Source of the DNA: Lachnospiraceae bacterium
Lineage (GTDB): Bacteria > Bacillota > Clostridia > Lachnospirales > Lachnospiraceae
DNA length: 49,106 nucleotides
Assembly (NCBI GenBank): GCA_024687125.1
Contig: JAILFA010000129.1
Span: 1-49,106 of the forward strand
Reading direction: 5' to 3'
The notes beneath the pieces are model-generated. The model ran no database searches, had not been told where the DNA came from, and was given only the letters and a program-made list of their open reading frames with translations. Positions 17,094-27,572 of this stretch are shown here, piece after piece (position 1 is the first letter of the stretch; the number at the start of each line of letters is the position of its first letter). The position numbers and the translations under genes are program-made.

Positions 17094-18119
17094 ATGCAAC
17101 ATAGGAAACAGGCTGCCGCGATCGCGATCATACTGCTTCTTCTGACAACCGGGTGTGTGGGCGGAAACGCCCGAAAAGAGACGCCGACACCGGAGATGCC
17201 CCTCAACCTTAAGATCGGCGTATCAACAGGCAGCGCGGATCCGCGTAATATCGCCGCGCAGAAGTTCGCGGATGAGATCGCTGAAAAAACCGGCGGCGCC
17301 GTCACAGCAACCGTGAGCGGCGGCGGTGTTCTGGGGAGTGACGCCGATCTGATCGATGCCGTGGTCCTCAGATCCGGCAAAGTCGATATCGTGATCACGG
17401 ACGCTTCCAACTTTTCCAATTATGAGATCCGAATGGGCGTTTCGGCGCAGCCGTTCATGTTTAATGACTTTGATACGGCATGGGCCTTCATGGACAGCGA
17501 TATCGAGGCCGACGCCGAAGAAACCCTGCAGCGCCACAATATCCGGATCCTTGCCCACTACTGCAACGGGTTTCGCTGCGTCACCAACGCGGATGGTCCG
17601 ATCAATACCCCTGATGATATGAAAGGTCTGGTCATCCGGACACCGGAGAATCCGATCATCATGTCCACGATGACAGCGCTCGGCGCCAATCCCCAGCCGC
17701 TCGGCTTTTCTGAGCTGTATGCGGCACTCCGGCAGGGTACCTATGACGCGCAGGAAAACCCCATCCCCGTTATCTACAACAACAGGCTGTACGAGGTACA
17801 GAAGTATCTCTCCATCACAAATCATATCTATTCCGGGATGTGCTTTGCGATTTCCGAGGAGACCTGGCAGTGTCTCTCCGAAGAGCAGCAGAGATTTGTC
17901 CTGGCCGCGGCGCAGTCTTCCGCCGAGTATGACCGCGAGATGAACCGCAGGCAGACAGAAGAACTGCTCTCAGCGCTGGAGGAGGAGGGAATGATCATCA
18001 ACACCCCGGATCCCGAACCCTTTATTAAGGCCACGGAGTCCGTGTTTTCCGCCAACGAGAGAGCATACGGCGATCTTTACGGGCGTACGCTGGACTGGCT
18101 CGACCAGCATCGGAAATAA
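17094..18119 (+). CDS. DctP-type TRAP solute-binding lipoprotein, orphan
   Basis: The start at 17094 is chosen over an upstream ATG because it follows GGGGGGAC and opens a lipoprotein signal peptide (lipobox LLTTGC, Cys21). The 341-residue product matches DctP proteins: NLKIGVSTGSADPRN at the start, FADEIAEKTGGAV, ADLIDAVVLRSGKVDI, the arginine-bearing GLVIRTPENP and PQPLGFSELYAALRQGTYDAQENP. DctP proteins bind small carboxylates or related ligands outside the membrane and pass them to DctQ/DctM permeases. No permease gene is nearby, so it may serve a distant transporter or act as a sensor partner. It ends facing the cupin gene. Confidence 0.88.
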   Translation: MQHRKQAAAIAIILLLLTTGCVGGNARKETPTPEMPLNLKIGVSTGSADPRNIAAQKFADEIAEKTGGAVTATVSGGGVLGSDADLIDAVVLRSGKVDIVITDASNFSNYEIRMGVSAQPFMFNDFDTAWAFMDSDIEADAEETLQRHNIRILAHYCNGFRCVTNADGPINTPDDMKGLVIRTPENPIIMSTMTALGANPQPLGFSELYAALRQGTYDAQENPIPVIYNNRLYEVQKYLSITNHIYSGMCFAISEETWQCLSEEQQRFVLAAAQSSAEYDREMNRRQTEELLSALEEEGMIINTPDPEPFIKATESVFSANERAYGDLYGRTLDWLDQHRK

Positions 18120-18121
18120 GA

Positions 18122-18149
18122 CCTGAACCCGCGCGGATCCGCGGGTTCA
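18122..18149. terminator. Hairpin between convergent genes
   Basis: CTGAACCCGCG and a matching right arm form an 11-12 pair stem between the TRAP gene and the cupin gene; the right arm overlaps the cupin stop codon. There is no T-run, so termination strength is uncertain. Confidence 0.5.
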
Positions 18150-18497
18150 GTATGTATAATCTTTGACCTCGACCTTGTCCTGCTCCTGATAGGGGGCAAG
18201 CGTTGACACCATCTTCATCGGCTGATCCGAATTGTTGACCACATAGTGGATCTCTCCGGGCTCGATGTGGATCATCTGACCGGGTGTCAGATGATTGACC
18301 TTGCCGTCAACGACGATATCCACCTCTCCGCTCAGGATGTAGAAGTTTTCCTCCATGATGTTGTGATAGTGCGCGGGAAAATCCTGTCCCGGCTGGAACT
18401 GCACCAGCGCGAAATTCATGCGCGGTCCTTTCATCAGATATTTCGGGCCGCTGTCTCCGAACCGGTATTCAAAATCGTTTTCATGAACAACAAACAT
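18147..18497 (-). CDS. Single-domain cupin protein
   Basis: A 116-residue small beta-barrel protein. The first cupin motif is visible as PGQDFPAHYHNIMEENFYILSG (two His and a Glu as metal ligands), and the second as PGEIHYVVN. Such proteins bind a metal and either catalyse small-molecule reactions or sense sugars and other ligands. A good ribosome binding site (AAAGGAG) precedes the ATG. It is divergent from lsrK across 152 bases. No specific reaction can be named. Confidence 0.88.
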   Translation of the reverse strand: MFVVHENDFEYRFGDSGPKYLMKGPRMNFALVQFQPGQDFPAHYHNIMEENFYILSGEVDIVVDGKVNHLTPGQMIHIEPGEIHYVVNNSDQPMKMVSTLAPYQEQDKVEVKDYTY

Positions 18498-18649
18498 GGG
18501 AAGCTCCTTTCTTAAGCTGTGTATCTGCCGGAAACATCGTAGCGCAAATATGTACGGAAGGCAAGCGGGAAGAGACGGTGGTGATATTCATCGGCGGGCA
18601 GAGTGTGTTATACTGATACTGTTAAGGATGATCGTGCAGGAGGTATGTC

Positions 18650-20218
18650 ATGAGTGAAAGCTATCTGATGGCGCTGGATGCCGGAACAGGCAGTGTACGA
18701 GCGGTTCTTTTCGATACGGATGGGAACCAGATCGGTGTTGTGCAGCAGGAGTGGGAGCATCTTTCGGATCCCCGCTACCCCGGGAGCATGAATTTTGACT
18801 GGACGCATAACTGGGAACTGACCTGCGGCTGCATCCGCGGTGTGCTTGAGAAGACCGGGATCGATGCGCATGCGATCGCAGGGATCTCTACAACCTGCAT
18901 GCGGGAGGGGATCCTCCTTTATGACAGGGACGGCAATGAGATCTGGGCCTGTGCCAATGTGGATTCCCGCAGCAATGACGAAGTCGCGCAGCTGGTCAGG
19001 CAGGATCCCGAACTGGAAAAGGAGCTCTACGCGCAGTCCGGTGAGGCGTATGCGCTTGGGGCCCTGCCCCGTCTCCTCTGGGTGAAGAACAAGATGCCCG
19101 AGATCTATGAAAAGACAGCGCGCCTCGGGATGTTCAATGACTGGCTGATCTATCGACTGACGGGAGTTATGCCGCTGGAGGCCAGTAACGGTTCGACTAC
19201 GGGAATCCTGGATCTGCAGAAAAAAGCCTTTGACCCGGCGATCGCGGAGCGTGTCGGTATCCGCGGGGATATTTTCCCGGAGATCCATGAATGCGGTACC
19301 AGGGCAGCGCAGGTCAGCGAGAAGGCCGCTGCTGAGACGGGACTTGCCGCCGGTACACCGGTCATCGTCGGAGGAGGAGATTCGCAGCTCGGCTGTATCG
19401 GCGTCGGCGTCACAAAACCGGGACAGGCGGCTGTTTTCGGCGGCAGCTTCTGGCAGTATGAATTCAATACGGACAGCGCCCGGACGGATCCGGGATGCCG
19501 TGTCCGCGTGAACTGTCACGCCGTGCCCGGTGTATGGCAGTACGAGGCTCTCGCTTTCCAGCCGGGGCTGGTCATGCGGTGGTATCGGGACGGCTTCTGC
19601 CAGCGGGAGGCCGAGATCGCGGAAAAGACAGGCGAGGACATCTACGATCTGATGAACCGCGAGGCGGAAAAGGTGCCCGCCGGCGCAAACGGGATGATGT
19701 GCGCTTTTTCCGATGTCATGAACTTTACCTGCTGGAAGCACGCGTCGCCTACCTTTACAAACTTCGGACTGGACGCGGAGCAGTTCAGCCGCTACACCTT
19801 TTACCGGGCGATCCTGGAGAACGCGGCTCTGGTCACACGCGGACATGTGGAGCTGGTCCGCGAAGCCACCGGCAATATGCCTTCGGAGGTTATCTTTGCG
19901 GGCGGCGCCTCCAAGAGCGACCTCTGGTGCCAGATCCTGGCGGATGTCTTAAAGCTGCCGGTCACAGTTCCAGTGGTCCGGGAAGCGACTGCGCTCGGCG
20001 CGGCGATCCTTGCCGGTGTCGGTGCCGGGATCTATTCGGACATCGAGGACGGTGTCCGGCGCTGCGTCCGCATGGACAAAACCTTTACACCGAACTCGGA
20101 AAACGAAGCCGTCTATGACAGCCTTTACAGTGTCTGGCGCAAAGTCTACGCGGCGCAGCTCTCCCTGTGTGACCAGGGACTGACGCGCAATATGTGGATC
20201 GCACCGGGGTTGTCGTGA
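18650..20218 (+). CDS. lsrK: Autoinducer-2 kinase (LsrK-like FGGY kinase)
   Basis: A 522-residue FGGY-family kinase. It follows remembered Escherichia coli LsrK along its whole length: YLMALDAGTGSVRAVLFD, PGSMNFD, MREGILLYDRDG, IWACANVD, PRLLWV, NGSTTGILDL, VIVGGGDSQLGCIGVGV, GLVMRWYRDGFC, FAGGASKSDLWCQILADV, VVREATALGAAILAGVGAGI and a GLTRNMWIAPGL end. LsrK phosphorylates the AI-2 precursor DPD with ATP, which traps it in the cell. No lsrACDB, lsrR or lsrG lies nearby, but luxS is 7.4 kb and lsrF 16 kb downstream. The ribosome binding site is AGGAGG; a possible -10 TATACT is at 18609-18614. A relaxed substrate range cannot be excluded. Confidence 0.88.
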   Translation: MSESYLMALDAGTGSVRAVLFDTDGNQIGVVQQEWEHLSDPRYPGSMNFDWTHNWELTCGCIRGVLEKTGIDAHAIAGISTTCMREGILLYDRDGNEIWACANVDSRSNDEVAQLVRQDPELEKELYAQSGEAYALGALPRLLWVKNKMPEIYEKTARLGMFNDWLIYRLTGVMPLEASNGSTTGILDLQKKAFDPAIAERVGIRGDIFPEIHECGTRAAQVSEKAAAETGLAAGTPVIVGGGDSQLGCIGVGVTKPGQAAVFGGSFWQYEFNTDSARTDPGCRVRVNCHAVPGVWQYEALAFQPGLVMRWYRDGFCQREAEIAEKTGEDIYDLMNREAEKVPAGANGMMCAFSDVMNFTCWKHASPTFTNFGLDAEQFSRYTFYRAILENAALVTRGHVELVREATGNMPSEVIFAGGASKSDLWCQILADVLKLPVTVPVVREATALGAAILAGVGAGIYSDIEDGVRRCVRMDKTFTPNSENEAVYDSLYSVWRKVYAAQLSLCDQGLTRNMWIAPGLS

Positions 20219-20276
20219 ACGGACAGGGCAAGGCCATGATACTGCGGGAGGAGTGCACGCTTTCCTGTCCTGCGCG

Positions 20277-20305
20277 TTGAAGCGCCCCTCGAAAAGTGTT
20301 ACAAT
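20277..20305 (+). promoter_or_regulatory. Promoter placed directly before the HD-GYP start codon
   Basis: TTGAAG (20277-20282), a 17-base spacer and TACAAT (20300-20305). The ATG is at 20315, so transcription should begin 2-4 bases before it, and no ribosome binding site is visible in between. Confidence 0.65.
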
Positions 20306-20314
20306 ATTCGCGGT

Positions 20315-22447
20315 ATGTCTGAACCCGTGAAAACAGACAAATACAGCAGGTATCGTGTGGCCGTCACCATCATCGGTGTGGCCGTCAATGCGCTGTTATC
20401 CTTTTTGGCACACCTGCTGCAGATCCCGCTGTATCTGGACACGGTCGGCACGATCTTTACGACGGCGGTGGCGGGGCTTTTTCCGGGAATGGTGGTGGCC
20501 GCGGCCACAAATATCCTCTGTACCTTTTTCCAATCCGAATCCATCTATTTTGTTCTGATCAATGTCCTGATCGCGATCTGTACCGCATGGTTCATGCAGG
20601 AAAAACGCTGGCAGAAAAATCGCAGCAAAGTGCTTTTTCTTCTGGCACTGTCACTCATCGGTGGGGAAATCGGCATTCTGTTTCAGTGGGTGCTCCTTGA
20701 GGGACCGCAGCTGGCAGATGTGGCGGAGGCCGCCCGGGAACTGGCCGCACAGTCCGGGATTCCCTATCCGCTGTGTACAGGGATCATCAATTTCGGACTG
20801 AACATCGTAGATAAATCCCTGAGCGCGGGGATCGCGATCCATGCAATGCGCCTGATCCCCCGGGATACCAGGCAGAAGATCCGGGATACCAGATGGAAGC
20901 AGCGGCCGCTCACGGAGGAAGAGACAAATGCCTACCGCAGGCAGTCGGATAAAAGACGAGAATCCCTTAGTGTACGGATGACGATCCTGATCTCCGTTTC
21001 GGCTGTTCTGCTGGCAGCTGTTATCGTCTGGATCAGCATGTCCCTGTACTTTGAAAATGTGAAGAAGGAATACGAAAGGAATGCACAGAGCGCGGCGACA
21101 TTTGCCGCCAGTGTCGTGGACGCGGGCAGGATCGGCGATTATCTGCGGGAGGGCGAGAATGCGCCGGGATATCCTGAGACCAGGGCGCTGCTCGAGCAGA
21201 TCCGCGACAACGCACCGGGTGTACAGTACCTGTATGTAGAAGTTATAGATAAAGATGGGTGCTACTTTGTGTTCGATCTGGATGCAGAGGACGGCGAGCC
21301 CGGATATCTGCCCGGTGAGCGGGTGGATATCGATGAAGAGTTTCAGTCGCTGATGCCTGCACTTCTGGCCGGGGAAGAGATCGAACCGATATCGTCTGCC
21401 TATGCCACCGGCTGGGTTCTGACGTTTTTTGCGCCGATCCGCAGCGCATCGGGGCAGACAGTAGCCTACGCAGGGGCGGATGTGGCGCTGAAGTACCTTA
21501 CTGATTTCAACCGGAGTTTTCTGCTCAAGATCATCTTTGTCTTTTCCGGATTTTTCGTTCTGATCCTGGGATACGGTCTGCATGTCGCGCGCAGCTATCT
21601 GGTCTATCCGGTCAACAGTATGGTCGCCCGCGCCAGAGGGTTTGTCCGGGACGGTACGGATCAGAAAGATCTCGATGAAAACGCAAGAAAGATCGAGGAG
21701 CTGGATATCCGTACAGGCGATGAAGTGGAGCTGCTCTATCAGGCGCTCAGCAAACTGGCGACAGCGACTGCCGAGCAGATGCGCGATATCCGGCATTATG
21801 CCGATGCGACGGCGAAGATGCAGAACGGCCTGATCATTACAATGGCGGATATGGTAGAAAACCGGGATTCCGACACCGGGGCACACGTACAGAAGACGGC
21901 GGCCTATGTGCGGATCATTCTGAATGGACTGATGCGTAAAGGGTACTATCCGGACAAGATCAGCCCCAAGTACATATCGGATGTAGAAATGTCTGCCCCT
22001 CTCCACGACGTGGGCAAGATCAATATCCCGGATACGATCCTCAGCAAACCCGGGAAGCTGAGCCCGGAAGAGTTTGAGATCATGAAGACACATACGACAT
22101 CCGGCAAGCTTATCATGGAGCGCGCCATCAATACGCTCGGCGGAGAAACCTATCTTAAGGAAGCCAGGAATATGGCAGCGTATCATCATGAACGATGGGA
22201 CGGCAAGGGGTATCCGGAGCATCTTCGGGGCGAGGTCATCCCGCTCTCCGCGCGTGTCATGGCCGTCGCGGACGTGTTCGACGCGCTGGCCTCCAGGCGT
22301 GTGTACAAACCGGCGCTGCCGTTCGAGAAAGCACTGGAGATCCTCGAGGAAAACGCCGGCACGCAGTTTGATCCGAAGTGCGTGGAGGTATTCGTTGAAT
22401 CACAGGATGAGATCAGACAGGTCATGAGAAAGTATCAGGACGCATAG
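20315..22447 (+). CDS. Membrane HD-GYP protein with ECF-S-like and extracellular sensor domains
   Basis: A 710-residue predicted cyclic-di-GMP phosphodiesterase. Residues of about 10-190 are a polytopic segment resembling ECF transporter S components (IPLYLDTVGTIFTTAVAGLFPG). A membrane segment (about 222-246), an extracytoplasmic Cache-like domain (about 247-395) and another membrane segment (about 397-420) follow, then a HAMP-like linker. The HD-GYP domain at the C-terminus has LHDVGKI (H564, D565), the HHERWDGKGYP motif (GYP at 632-634) and ADVFDAL. All key residues are intact. The next gene starts at the base after its stop, so the two are one operon. Confidence 0.9.
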   Translation: MSEPVKTDKYSRYRVAVTIIGVAVNALLSFLAHLLQIPLYLDTVGTIFTTAVAGLFPGMVVAAATNILCTFFQSESIYFVLINVLIAICTAWFMQEKRWQKNRSKVLFLLALSLIGGEIGILFQWVLLEGPQLADVAEAARELAAQSGIPYPLCTGIINFGLNIVDKSLSAGIAIHAMRLIPRDTRQKIRDTRWKQRPLTEEETNAYRRQSDKRRESLSVRMTILISVSAVLLAAVIVWISMSLYFENVKKEYERNAQSAATFAASVVDAGRIGDYLREGENAPGYPETRALLEQIRDNAPGVQYLYVEVIDKDGCYFVFDLDAEDGEPGYLPGERVDIDEEFQSLMPALLAGEEIEPISSAYATGWVLTFFAPIRSASGQTVAYAGADVALKYLTDFNRSFLLKIIFVFSGFFVLILGYGLHVARSYLVYPVNSMVARARGFVRDGTDQKDLDENARKIEELDIRTGDEVELLYQALSKLATATAEQMRDIRHYADATAKMQNGLIITMADMVENRDSDTGAHVQKTAAYVRIILNGLMRKGYYPDKISPKYISDVEMSAPLHDVGKINIPDTILSKPGKLSPEEFEIMKTHTTSGKLIMERAINTLGGETYLKEARNMAAYHHERWDGKGYPEHLRGEVIPLSARVMAVADVFDALASRRVYKPALPFEKALEILEENAGTQFDPKCVEVFVESQDEIRQVMRKYQDA

Positions 22448-25400
22448 ATGACTGACAGCAGAAGAAAACAGAAGGTATTCAGAGTGGCGGCATTCCTTGC
22501 GGGAATGCTGCTGATGTCGTCTTTGGCCCCGGCTTACGGCGTTTTCGCGGCCGAAGACGAGGCGGCTCTGCCGGAGCAGAGTCAGGCTGCAGGCGGCGGT
22601 TATGCGGTTTCCGGGCAGATCGAAGGTCTGGGGTTTGCCACGGAAGTCTTTGATGTAGATAACGGTCTGCCGACTTCCGATGCCAACTGCATCCTGTGCG
22701 CGAGTGACGGAAGTATCTGGATCGGCGGCTACAGCGGTATCTTCAAGTATGAAGGGGATACCTTTGAGCGGCAGGACGCAACACTCGGCCTGACCAACGG
22801 AAGAGTGATCTTTGAAGATCGCGATCATCGTATCTGGGTAGGGACGAATGACAATGGGATTGTGATGCTTGACGGCGAAGAGAGCCGCCATATCACCTAC
22901 CGGGAGGGTCTGCCGTCCTCTTCGATCCGCGGCTTCGGACAGAGCGCGGACGGCATGATCTGGGCCGGGACGACCGGCGGTGTTGTCCGGATCGATGAAT
23001 CGTTCCGTGTTCACAAGGTCGAGGACCATCGGCTGGACAATCAGTATATCCAGGTTCTGTCGACGGATTCCGAGGGCAGGATTTACGGGAGCACCTGGGA
23101 AGGAGATGCCTTCTGTATTGAGAATGGTACGGTATCCGGATTTTACAATGGGCAGAAGCTGGAAACCGGCAAGATCACTACGATCTACGCGGATCCTGAC
23201 GAGGACGGTTATGTGTATCTCGGAAGCGAATCCGAAAAAGTATATTACGGGCGGTTCGGAGAGGAGATCTCCTCCTTCCGGAAGATCGATACGGCCCCGC
23301 TGACGAATGCCAACTGGATCACAAGTGCCTGCGGACGGATCTGGATCAGTTCCAATTCGATGACAGGGTATCTGGATGAAACCGGCAGTTTTCAGCTGTT
23401 GAAAGATATTCCGTTCAATAATTCCCTCGAGATGATGGCGGCCGATTATCAGGGAAATCTCTGGTATACCTCTTCCCGACAGGGTGTTATGAAGATCATC
23501 AGCAGTCATTTCCGGAACCTGACGGATATTGCCGGACTCGGGCGGGAGGTCGTCAACAGCACCTGTCTCAGGGACGGACTTCTGTATATTGCGACAGACA
23601 AAGGCATTCAGGTGCTCGATCAGTCAGAGAGACCTGTGGAGAATGAACTGACGGAATATGTCGGACAAAGCAGAGTTCGGTGTCTGGTCCGGGATCAGGA
23701 TAATAATCTCTGGGTCTGCGTTTATTCGGATAATAAAGGTCTGCTCTGCTATACACCGGATGGCAGGATCATTCCCTACACAAAGACGCAGGGACTGGTT
23801 GATAACGGTACCAGATGCGCCACTGTGACAAGGGACGGAAGGATCCTGGTGGGGACCAACGACGGACTGTCGGTCATCAGTGACGGCAAGGTCGTTCGAA
23901 ACTTCGATGAAAATGACGGAATGATCAACACGGTACTTCTTACCGTGGAGGAGGGGGATAACGGCGATATTTACCTGGGCACAGACGGGGACGGTATCTA
24001 TGTCCTGAACGGTGACAGCATCCGCCGGATCGGAAGGGACGACAACCTGACAAGCGATGTGATCCTGCGCATTAAGAGAGATGTGGATCGCGGCGTATTC
24101 TGGATCATCACTTCCAACTCTATTGAATACATGAAGAACGGGATCATCACGGAGGTGGATACGTTTCCGTACAACAACAACTTCGACATCTTTTTCAATC
24201 ACAATGAGCAGATGTGGATCCTTTCCTCCTACGGCGTTTATTGTGTGGAAGCGCAGGATATGATCGAGAACCGGGTCAAAGAATACCGCCTGTACAATAA
24301 TTCCAACGGATTGTCCCTGGCTCCCACGGCAAACTCCTTCAGTGAGCTGGATGAATCCGGGATGCTGTACATCTCGGGAAGGACCGGAGTGAGCAGCGTG
24401 AACATCGATCACTTCTCGGAGCATCTTTCGGAGGTGCTTCTCCGCGTAAAGTCGATCGTGTGCAACAGCGGGACGATCCGTCCGAATGAGGATGGTACCT
24501 ATATCCTCCCGTCAGATGCCGGTCGTATCCAGATCAGCGTATCGGTTCTGGATTACAGCCTGAGCAACCCTACGGTACATGTCTTCCTGGAGGGGAGCGG
24601 TGATCCCGGTATCACCGTTTCGCAGAAAAATCTGACGACACTGGAATATACGGGCCTTGCTTACGGTAACTATACCCTGCATATTCAGATCATCGACCCC
24701 GCGAGTGGGGAGATCTACCAGGACGAAGCGGTTAAGATCGTCAAAAAGCCGAAGCTCCTTGAGCTTCTTGTAGTACGGATCCTGCTGCTGGCGCTCCTGG
24801 CGGTGCTGGTAGGACTGATCGTCTGGAGGATCATGACAGGAACGGTCATTCGCAGACAGTATGAGATGATCCGGCAGGCCAAGGATGAGGCGGAGAGAGC
24901 GAATACAGCGAAGTCCAGGTTCCTCGCCAATATGTCCCATGAGATCCGTACCCCGATCAACACCATCATGGGGATGGATGAGATGATCCTGCGCGAAGAT
25001 CCGGAGGGAGTGCCCAAGCCGTATCACATGTCGATGGTGAACTACGCGCTGGATATCCGCAACGCATCGGAATCTCTTCTGGGACTGATCAATGATCTGC
25101 TGGATATGTCCAAGATCGAATCCGGCAAGATGCACCTTGTCCAGCAGGAATATGACACCACGGATCTTCTGCGCTCGATCGTATCCATGATCCGGATCCG
25201 CAGTGACCAGAAGGATCTGTCATTTGAGGTAAAGATCGATGAAACGCTGCCGAAACGCCTGTACGGTGACGCCGGCAAGATCAAGCAGGTGGTCCTGAAC
25301 CTTCTGACCAATGCCGTGAAGTATACGGCAGAGGGCGGCTTTACGCTTAACGTTGCGGTTCAGGAGCGGACAGAGGAAAAGTGCAGTCTCCGGATTTCCG

Positions 25401-26689
25401 TGAAGGATACGGGGATCGGCGTCAAACCGGAGGATATGGAAAAACTCTTCACGGCCTATGAGCGGCTGGATGAGGAAAAGAACAGCGGTATTCAGGGAAC
25501 CGGACTCGGTCTGGATATCTCCCGGCGGTTCGCGGAGCTGATGAACGGCAGGCTGTGGTGCGAGAGTATATATGGTGAGGGGTCCGAATTCATCCTGACG
25601 ATCGATCAGGAGATCGCTGACAGCACGGCCATCGGCGAGTTCAAGGAGCATGTCGAGGAATCGACCGGACCGTATGTTCCGCAGTTTGTCGCGCCGGACG
25701 CGGATGTACTCGTCGTTGATGACAATCCGATGAACCTGACGGTGATCAAGGGCCTGCTCAAGGCGACCCGGATTTTTGTCACCACGGCGGAGAGCGGTGA
25801 AGAGTGTCTGGAAAAGCTCAAATACGGGAGCTTCCATGTGGTTCTGCTCGATCATATGATGCCGGGCATGGACGGTTTGGAAACGGTTGCAAAGATCCGG
25901 GAGACCTGGCCGGATCTGCCGGTGTACGCGCTCACCGCCAATGCTGCCGCGGGAGGAGATGAGTTCTATAAATCCAAGGGCTTCGACGGGTATCTGTCCA
26001 AGCCGATCGACAGCGTCTCTCTGGAGCGGGCCATCATGAAACATCTCCCCGAGGAGATCATGATGAAGCCGGAGGTGCTCGACTATGAGGAGGAACCCGA
26101 GACGCTTCCCGAGGACAAGCAATGGATCCTTGATGTTGAGGGGATCTCGATCGAAGACGGGATCAAACATTCCGGCGGTATTTCCTCGTTCCTGCATTCA
26201 CTGGAGATGTTCGAGGATACGATCGATGCCAATGCCGATGTGATCGAAAACGCGCTCCGAGACGAAGACATCCGGCTGTATACCGTCAAAGTGCATTCCC
26301 TCAAGTCTTCCGCCAGGATCATCGGCGCCATGGAACTTTCAGGTCTCGCGGAAAAACTCGAGGATGCGGGGAATCGGCAGGACAGGGCATTTATTGACGA
26401 GAATACAGGCAAGCTCCTGACCGATCTGCGGGCGTACCACGAAAAGCTTTCCCGTCTTCATGAGGACACCGGAGATGACGACCGTGAGCCGGTTCCTGAG
26501 GACGAGCTTGCCGGCGCCTATGAAGCCCTGCGCGAGCTGATCCCGCAGATGGATTACGATTCCGTCGAGATGGTGCTGGGACAGCTGGGCGAATACCGCC
26601 TGCCGCCGGAGGATGCCGAAAAGTTCAAACAGCTGGAAAAACTGCTCAGGGCACTGGACTGGGATGCCATGGAAGAGCTTGTTAAGTGA
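22448..26689 (+). CDS. Hybrid histidine kinase with two-component propeller, REC and HPt domains
   Basis: A 1413-residue sensor. It has a signal peptide, then an extracytoplasmic beta-propeller with repeated Reg_prop blades ([41 protein letters not shown]) to about residue 640, a Y_Y_Y-like domain (about 680-760) and one membrane segment (about 770-795). Inside are HisKA with H831 ([10 protein letters not shown]), the ATPase domain (N box NAVKYT, DTGIG, GTGLGL), a receiver with D1135 ([11 protein letters not shown]) and an HPt-like region with H1283 (VHSLKSSA). The layout recalls Bacteroides-type hybrid systems but lacks their AraC output, so the phosphate must move on by phosphorelay. The response regulator gene 35 bases downstream is the likely receiver. 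Confidence 0.93.
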   Translation: MTDSRRKQKVFRVAAFLAGMLLMSSLAPAYGVFAAEDEAALPEQSQAAGGGYAVSGQIEGLGFATEVFDVDNGLPTSDANCILCASDGSIWIGGYSGIFKYEGDTFERQDATLGLTNGRVIFEDRDHRIWVGTNDNGIVMLDGEESRHITYREGLPSSSIRGFGQSADGMIWAGTTGGVVRIDESFRVHKVEDHRLDNQYIQVLSTDSEGRIYGSTWEGDAFCIENGTVSGFYNGQKLETGKITTIYADPDEDGYVYLGSESEKVYYGRFGEEISSFRKIDTAPLTNANWITSACGRIWISSNSMTGYLDETGSFQLLKDIPFNNSLEMMAADYQGNLWYTSSRQGVMKIISSHFRNLTDIAGLGREVVNSTCLRDGLLYIATDKGIQVLDQSERPVENELTEYVGQSRVRCLVRDQDNNLWVCVYSDNKGLLCYTPDGRIIPYTKTQGLVDNGTRCATVTRDGRILVGTNDGLSVISDGKVVRNFDENDGMINTVLLTVEEGDNGDIYLGTDGDGIYVLNGDSIRRIGRDDNLTSDVILRIKRDVDRGVFWIITSNSIEYMKNGIITEVDTFPYNNNFDIFFNHNEQMWILSSYGVYCVEAQDMIENRVKEYRLYNNSNGLSLAPTANSFSELDESGMLYISGRTGVSSVNIDHFSEHLSEVLLRVKSIVCNSGTIRPNEDGTYILPSDAGRIQISVSVLDYSLSNPTVHVFLEGSGDPGITVSQKNLTTLEYTGLAYGNYTLHIQIIDPASGEIYQDEAVKIVKKPKLLELLVVRILLLALLAVLVGLIVWRIMTGTVIRRQYEMIRQAKDEAERANTAKSRFLANMSHEIRTPINTIMGMDEMILREDPEGVPKPYHMSMVNYALDIRNASESLLGLINDLLDMSKIESGKMHLVQQEYDTTDLLRSIVSMIRIRSDQKDLSFEVKIDETLPKRLYGDAGKIKQVVLNLLTNAVKYTAEGGFTLNVAVQERTEEKCSLRISVKDTGIGVKPEDMEKLFTAYERLDEEKNSGIQGTGLGLDISRRFAELMNGRLWCESIYGEGSEFILTIDQEIADSTAIGEFKEHVEESTGPYVPQFVAPDADVLVVDDNPMNLTVIKGLLKATRIFVTTAESGEECLEKLKYGSFHVVLLDHMMPGMDGLETVAKIRETWPDLPVYALTANAAAGGDEFYKSKGFDGYLSKPIDSVSLERAIMKHLPEEIMMKPEVLDYEEEPETLPEDKQWILDVEGISIEDGIKHSGGISSFLHSLEMFEDTIDANADVIENALRDEDIRLYTVKVHSLKSSARIIGAMELSGLAEKLEDAGNRQDRAFIDENTGKLLTDLRAYHEKLSRLHEDTGDDDREPVPEDELAGAYEALRELIPQMDYDSVEMVLGQLGEYRLPPEDAEKFKQLEKLLRALDWDAMEELVK

Positions 26690-26724
26690 TCAGAAGACAC
26701 TTGCACATATAAGGGGATAATCCT

Positions 26725-27489
26725 ATGGAAATGAAAAAGAATCATGTGATCGTCACCGGAAGCAAAGAAAGTTTTCTGGTCCGTGTCCTTGTAAAAAAGC
26801 TGAAGGACGCGGATATGGACAGCGAGTTTGTCCCGTGGACCGTCAATGATATCAACGCGCGGTGGAACGGCACGGATCTCATCACGATATTCATGGACAC
26901 CGGCGAAAGACCGGGCAGCGAGGTTCTGCAGTTCCTGATCGACAGGATGACCGATGAGGCCAAGCACCTGATCCTGATCGGAGAAGACAGGGATGTGGAA
27001 CTGGTCCGCGGCCAGGTACCGGCGGATATGATCTACCGGGCCTTTGTCCGCCCTGTGGACAATGAGGCTTATGTCGCGTCCGTCCGGGAACTGTTTCAGA
27101 AGGTCGCTGCCGGTGAGTTCAAGAAGAGCATCCTGATCGTGGACGATGATCCGAATTATATGGGACTTGTCCGTGAATGGCTCAAGGGAACCTACAAGGT
27201 GGCCATGGCCAATTCCGGACTGCAGGCTATCAAGTGGCTCGGAAAGAACAAGGCGGATCTGATCCTGCTGGATCATGAAATGCCGGTGACGACCGGCCCG
27301 CAGGTTTTGGAGATGCTCCGCAACGACGAGGAGACCAGACGGATCCCTGTGATCTTTCTGACGGGCAAAGGGGACAAACAGAGCGTTATGGCGGTGGTGG
27401 CCCTGAAACCGGAAGGATATTTCCTGAAGACCATCGAAAAAAACGAGCTCCTGGAAAAGCTGGATGAGTTTTTTAAGACGCATCGGTAG
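26725..27489 (+). CDS. Response regulator with a degenerate and an intact receiver domain
   Basis: A 254-residue protein. Residues of about 4-125 have receiver-like secondary structure (HVIVTGSKESFLVRVL, LITIFMDTGE) but lack the normal acidic pair. Residues of about 130-254 form an intact receiver: acidic pocket ILIVDDDPNY, phospho-acceptor Asp in LILLDHEMP, Thr in IFLTGKG and Lys in YFLKTIEK. There is no output domain, so it likely works by protein contact or as a relay station. It follows the hybrid kinase with a clear ribosome binding site (AGGGGA). Confidence 0.85.
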   Translation: MEMKKNHVIVTGSKESFLVRVLVKKLKDADMDSEFVPWTVNDINARWNGTDLITIFMDTGERPGSEVLQFLIDRMTDEAKHLILIGEDRDVELVRGQVPADMIYRAFVRPVDNEAYVASVRELFQKVAAGEFKKSILIVDDDPNYMGLVREWLKGTYKVAMANSGLQAIKWLGKNKADLILLDHEMPVTTGPQVLEMLRNDEETRRIPVIFLTGKGDKQSVMAVVALKPEGYFLKTIEKNELLEKLDEFFKTHR

Positions 27490-27524
27490 ACGGCATTCTG
27501 CTTTTTTTCGGAGATGATATAGAG

Positions 27525-27530
27525 TATAAT
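27525..27530 (+). promoter_or_regulatory. Possible -10 element of luxS
   Basis: A perfect TATAAT 42 bases before the luxS ATG; the -35 region is only a T-run. Confidence 0.4.
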
Positions 27531-27572
27531 GAAATTCTTGAACAGTATTCACAGGAAAAGGAGACAATTGCC

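Noticed and set aside
22448..26689. Transfer of the propeller hybrid kinase from Bacteroidetes
   Set aside because: Its codon use looks like that of its neighbours, it lacks the AraC output of the Bacteroides type, and similar proteins occur in Clostridia.
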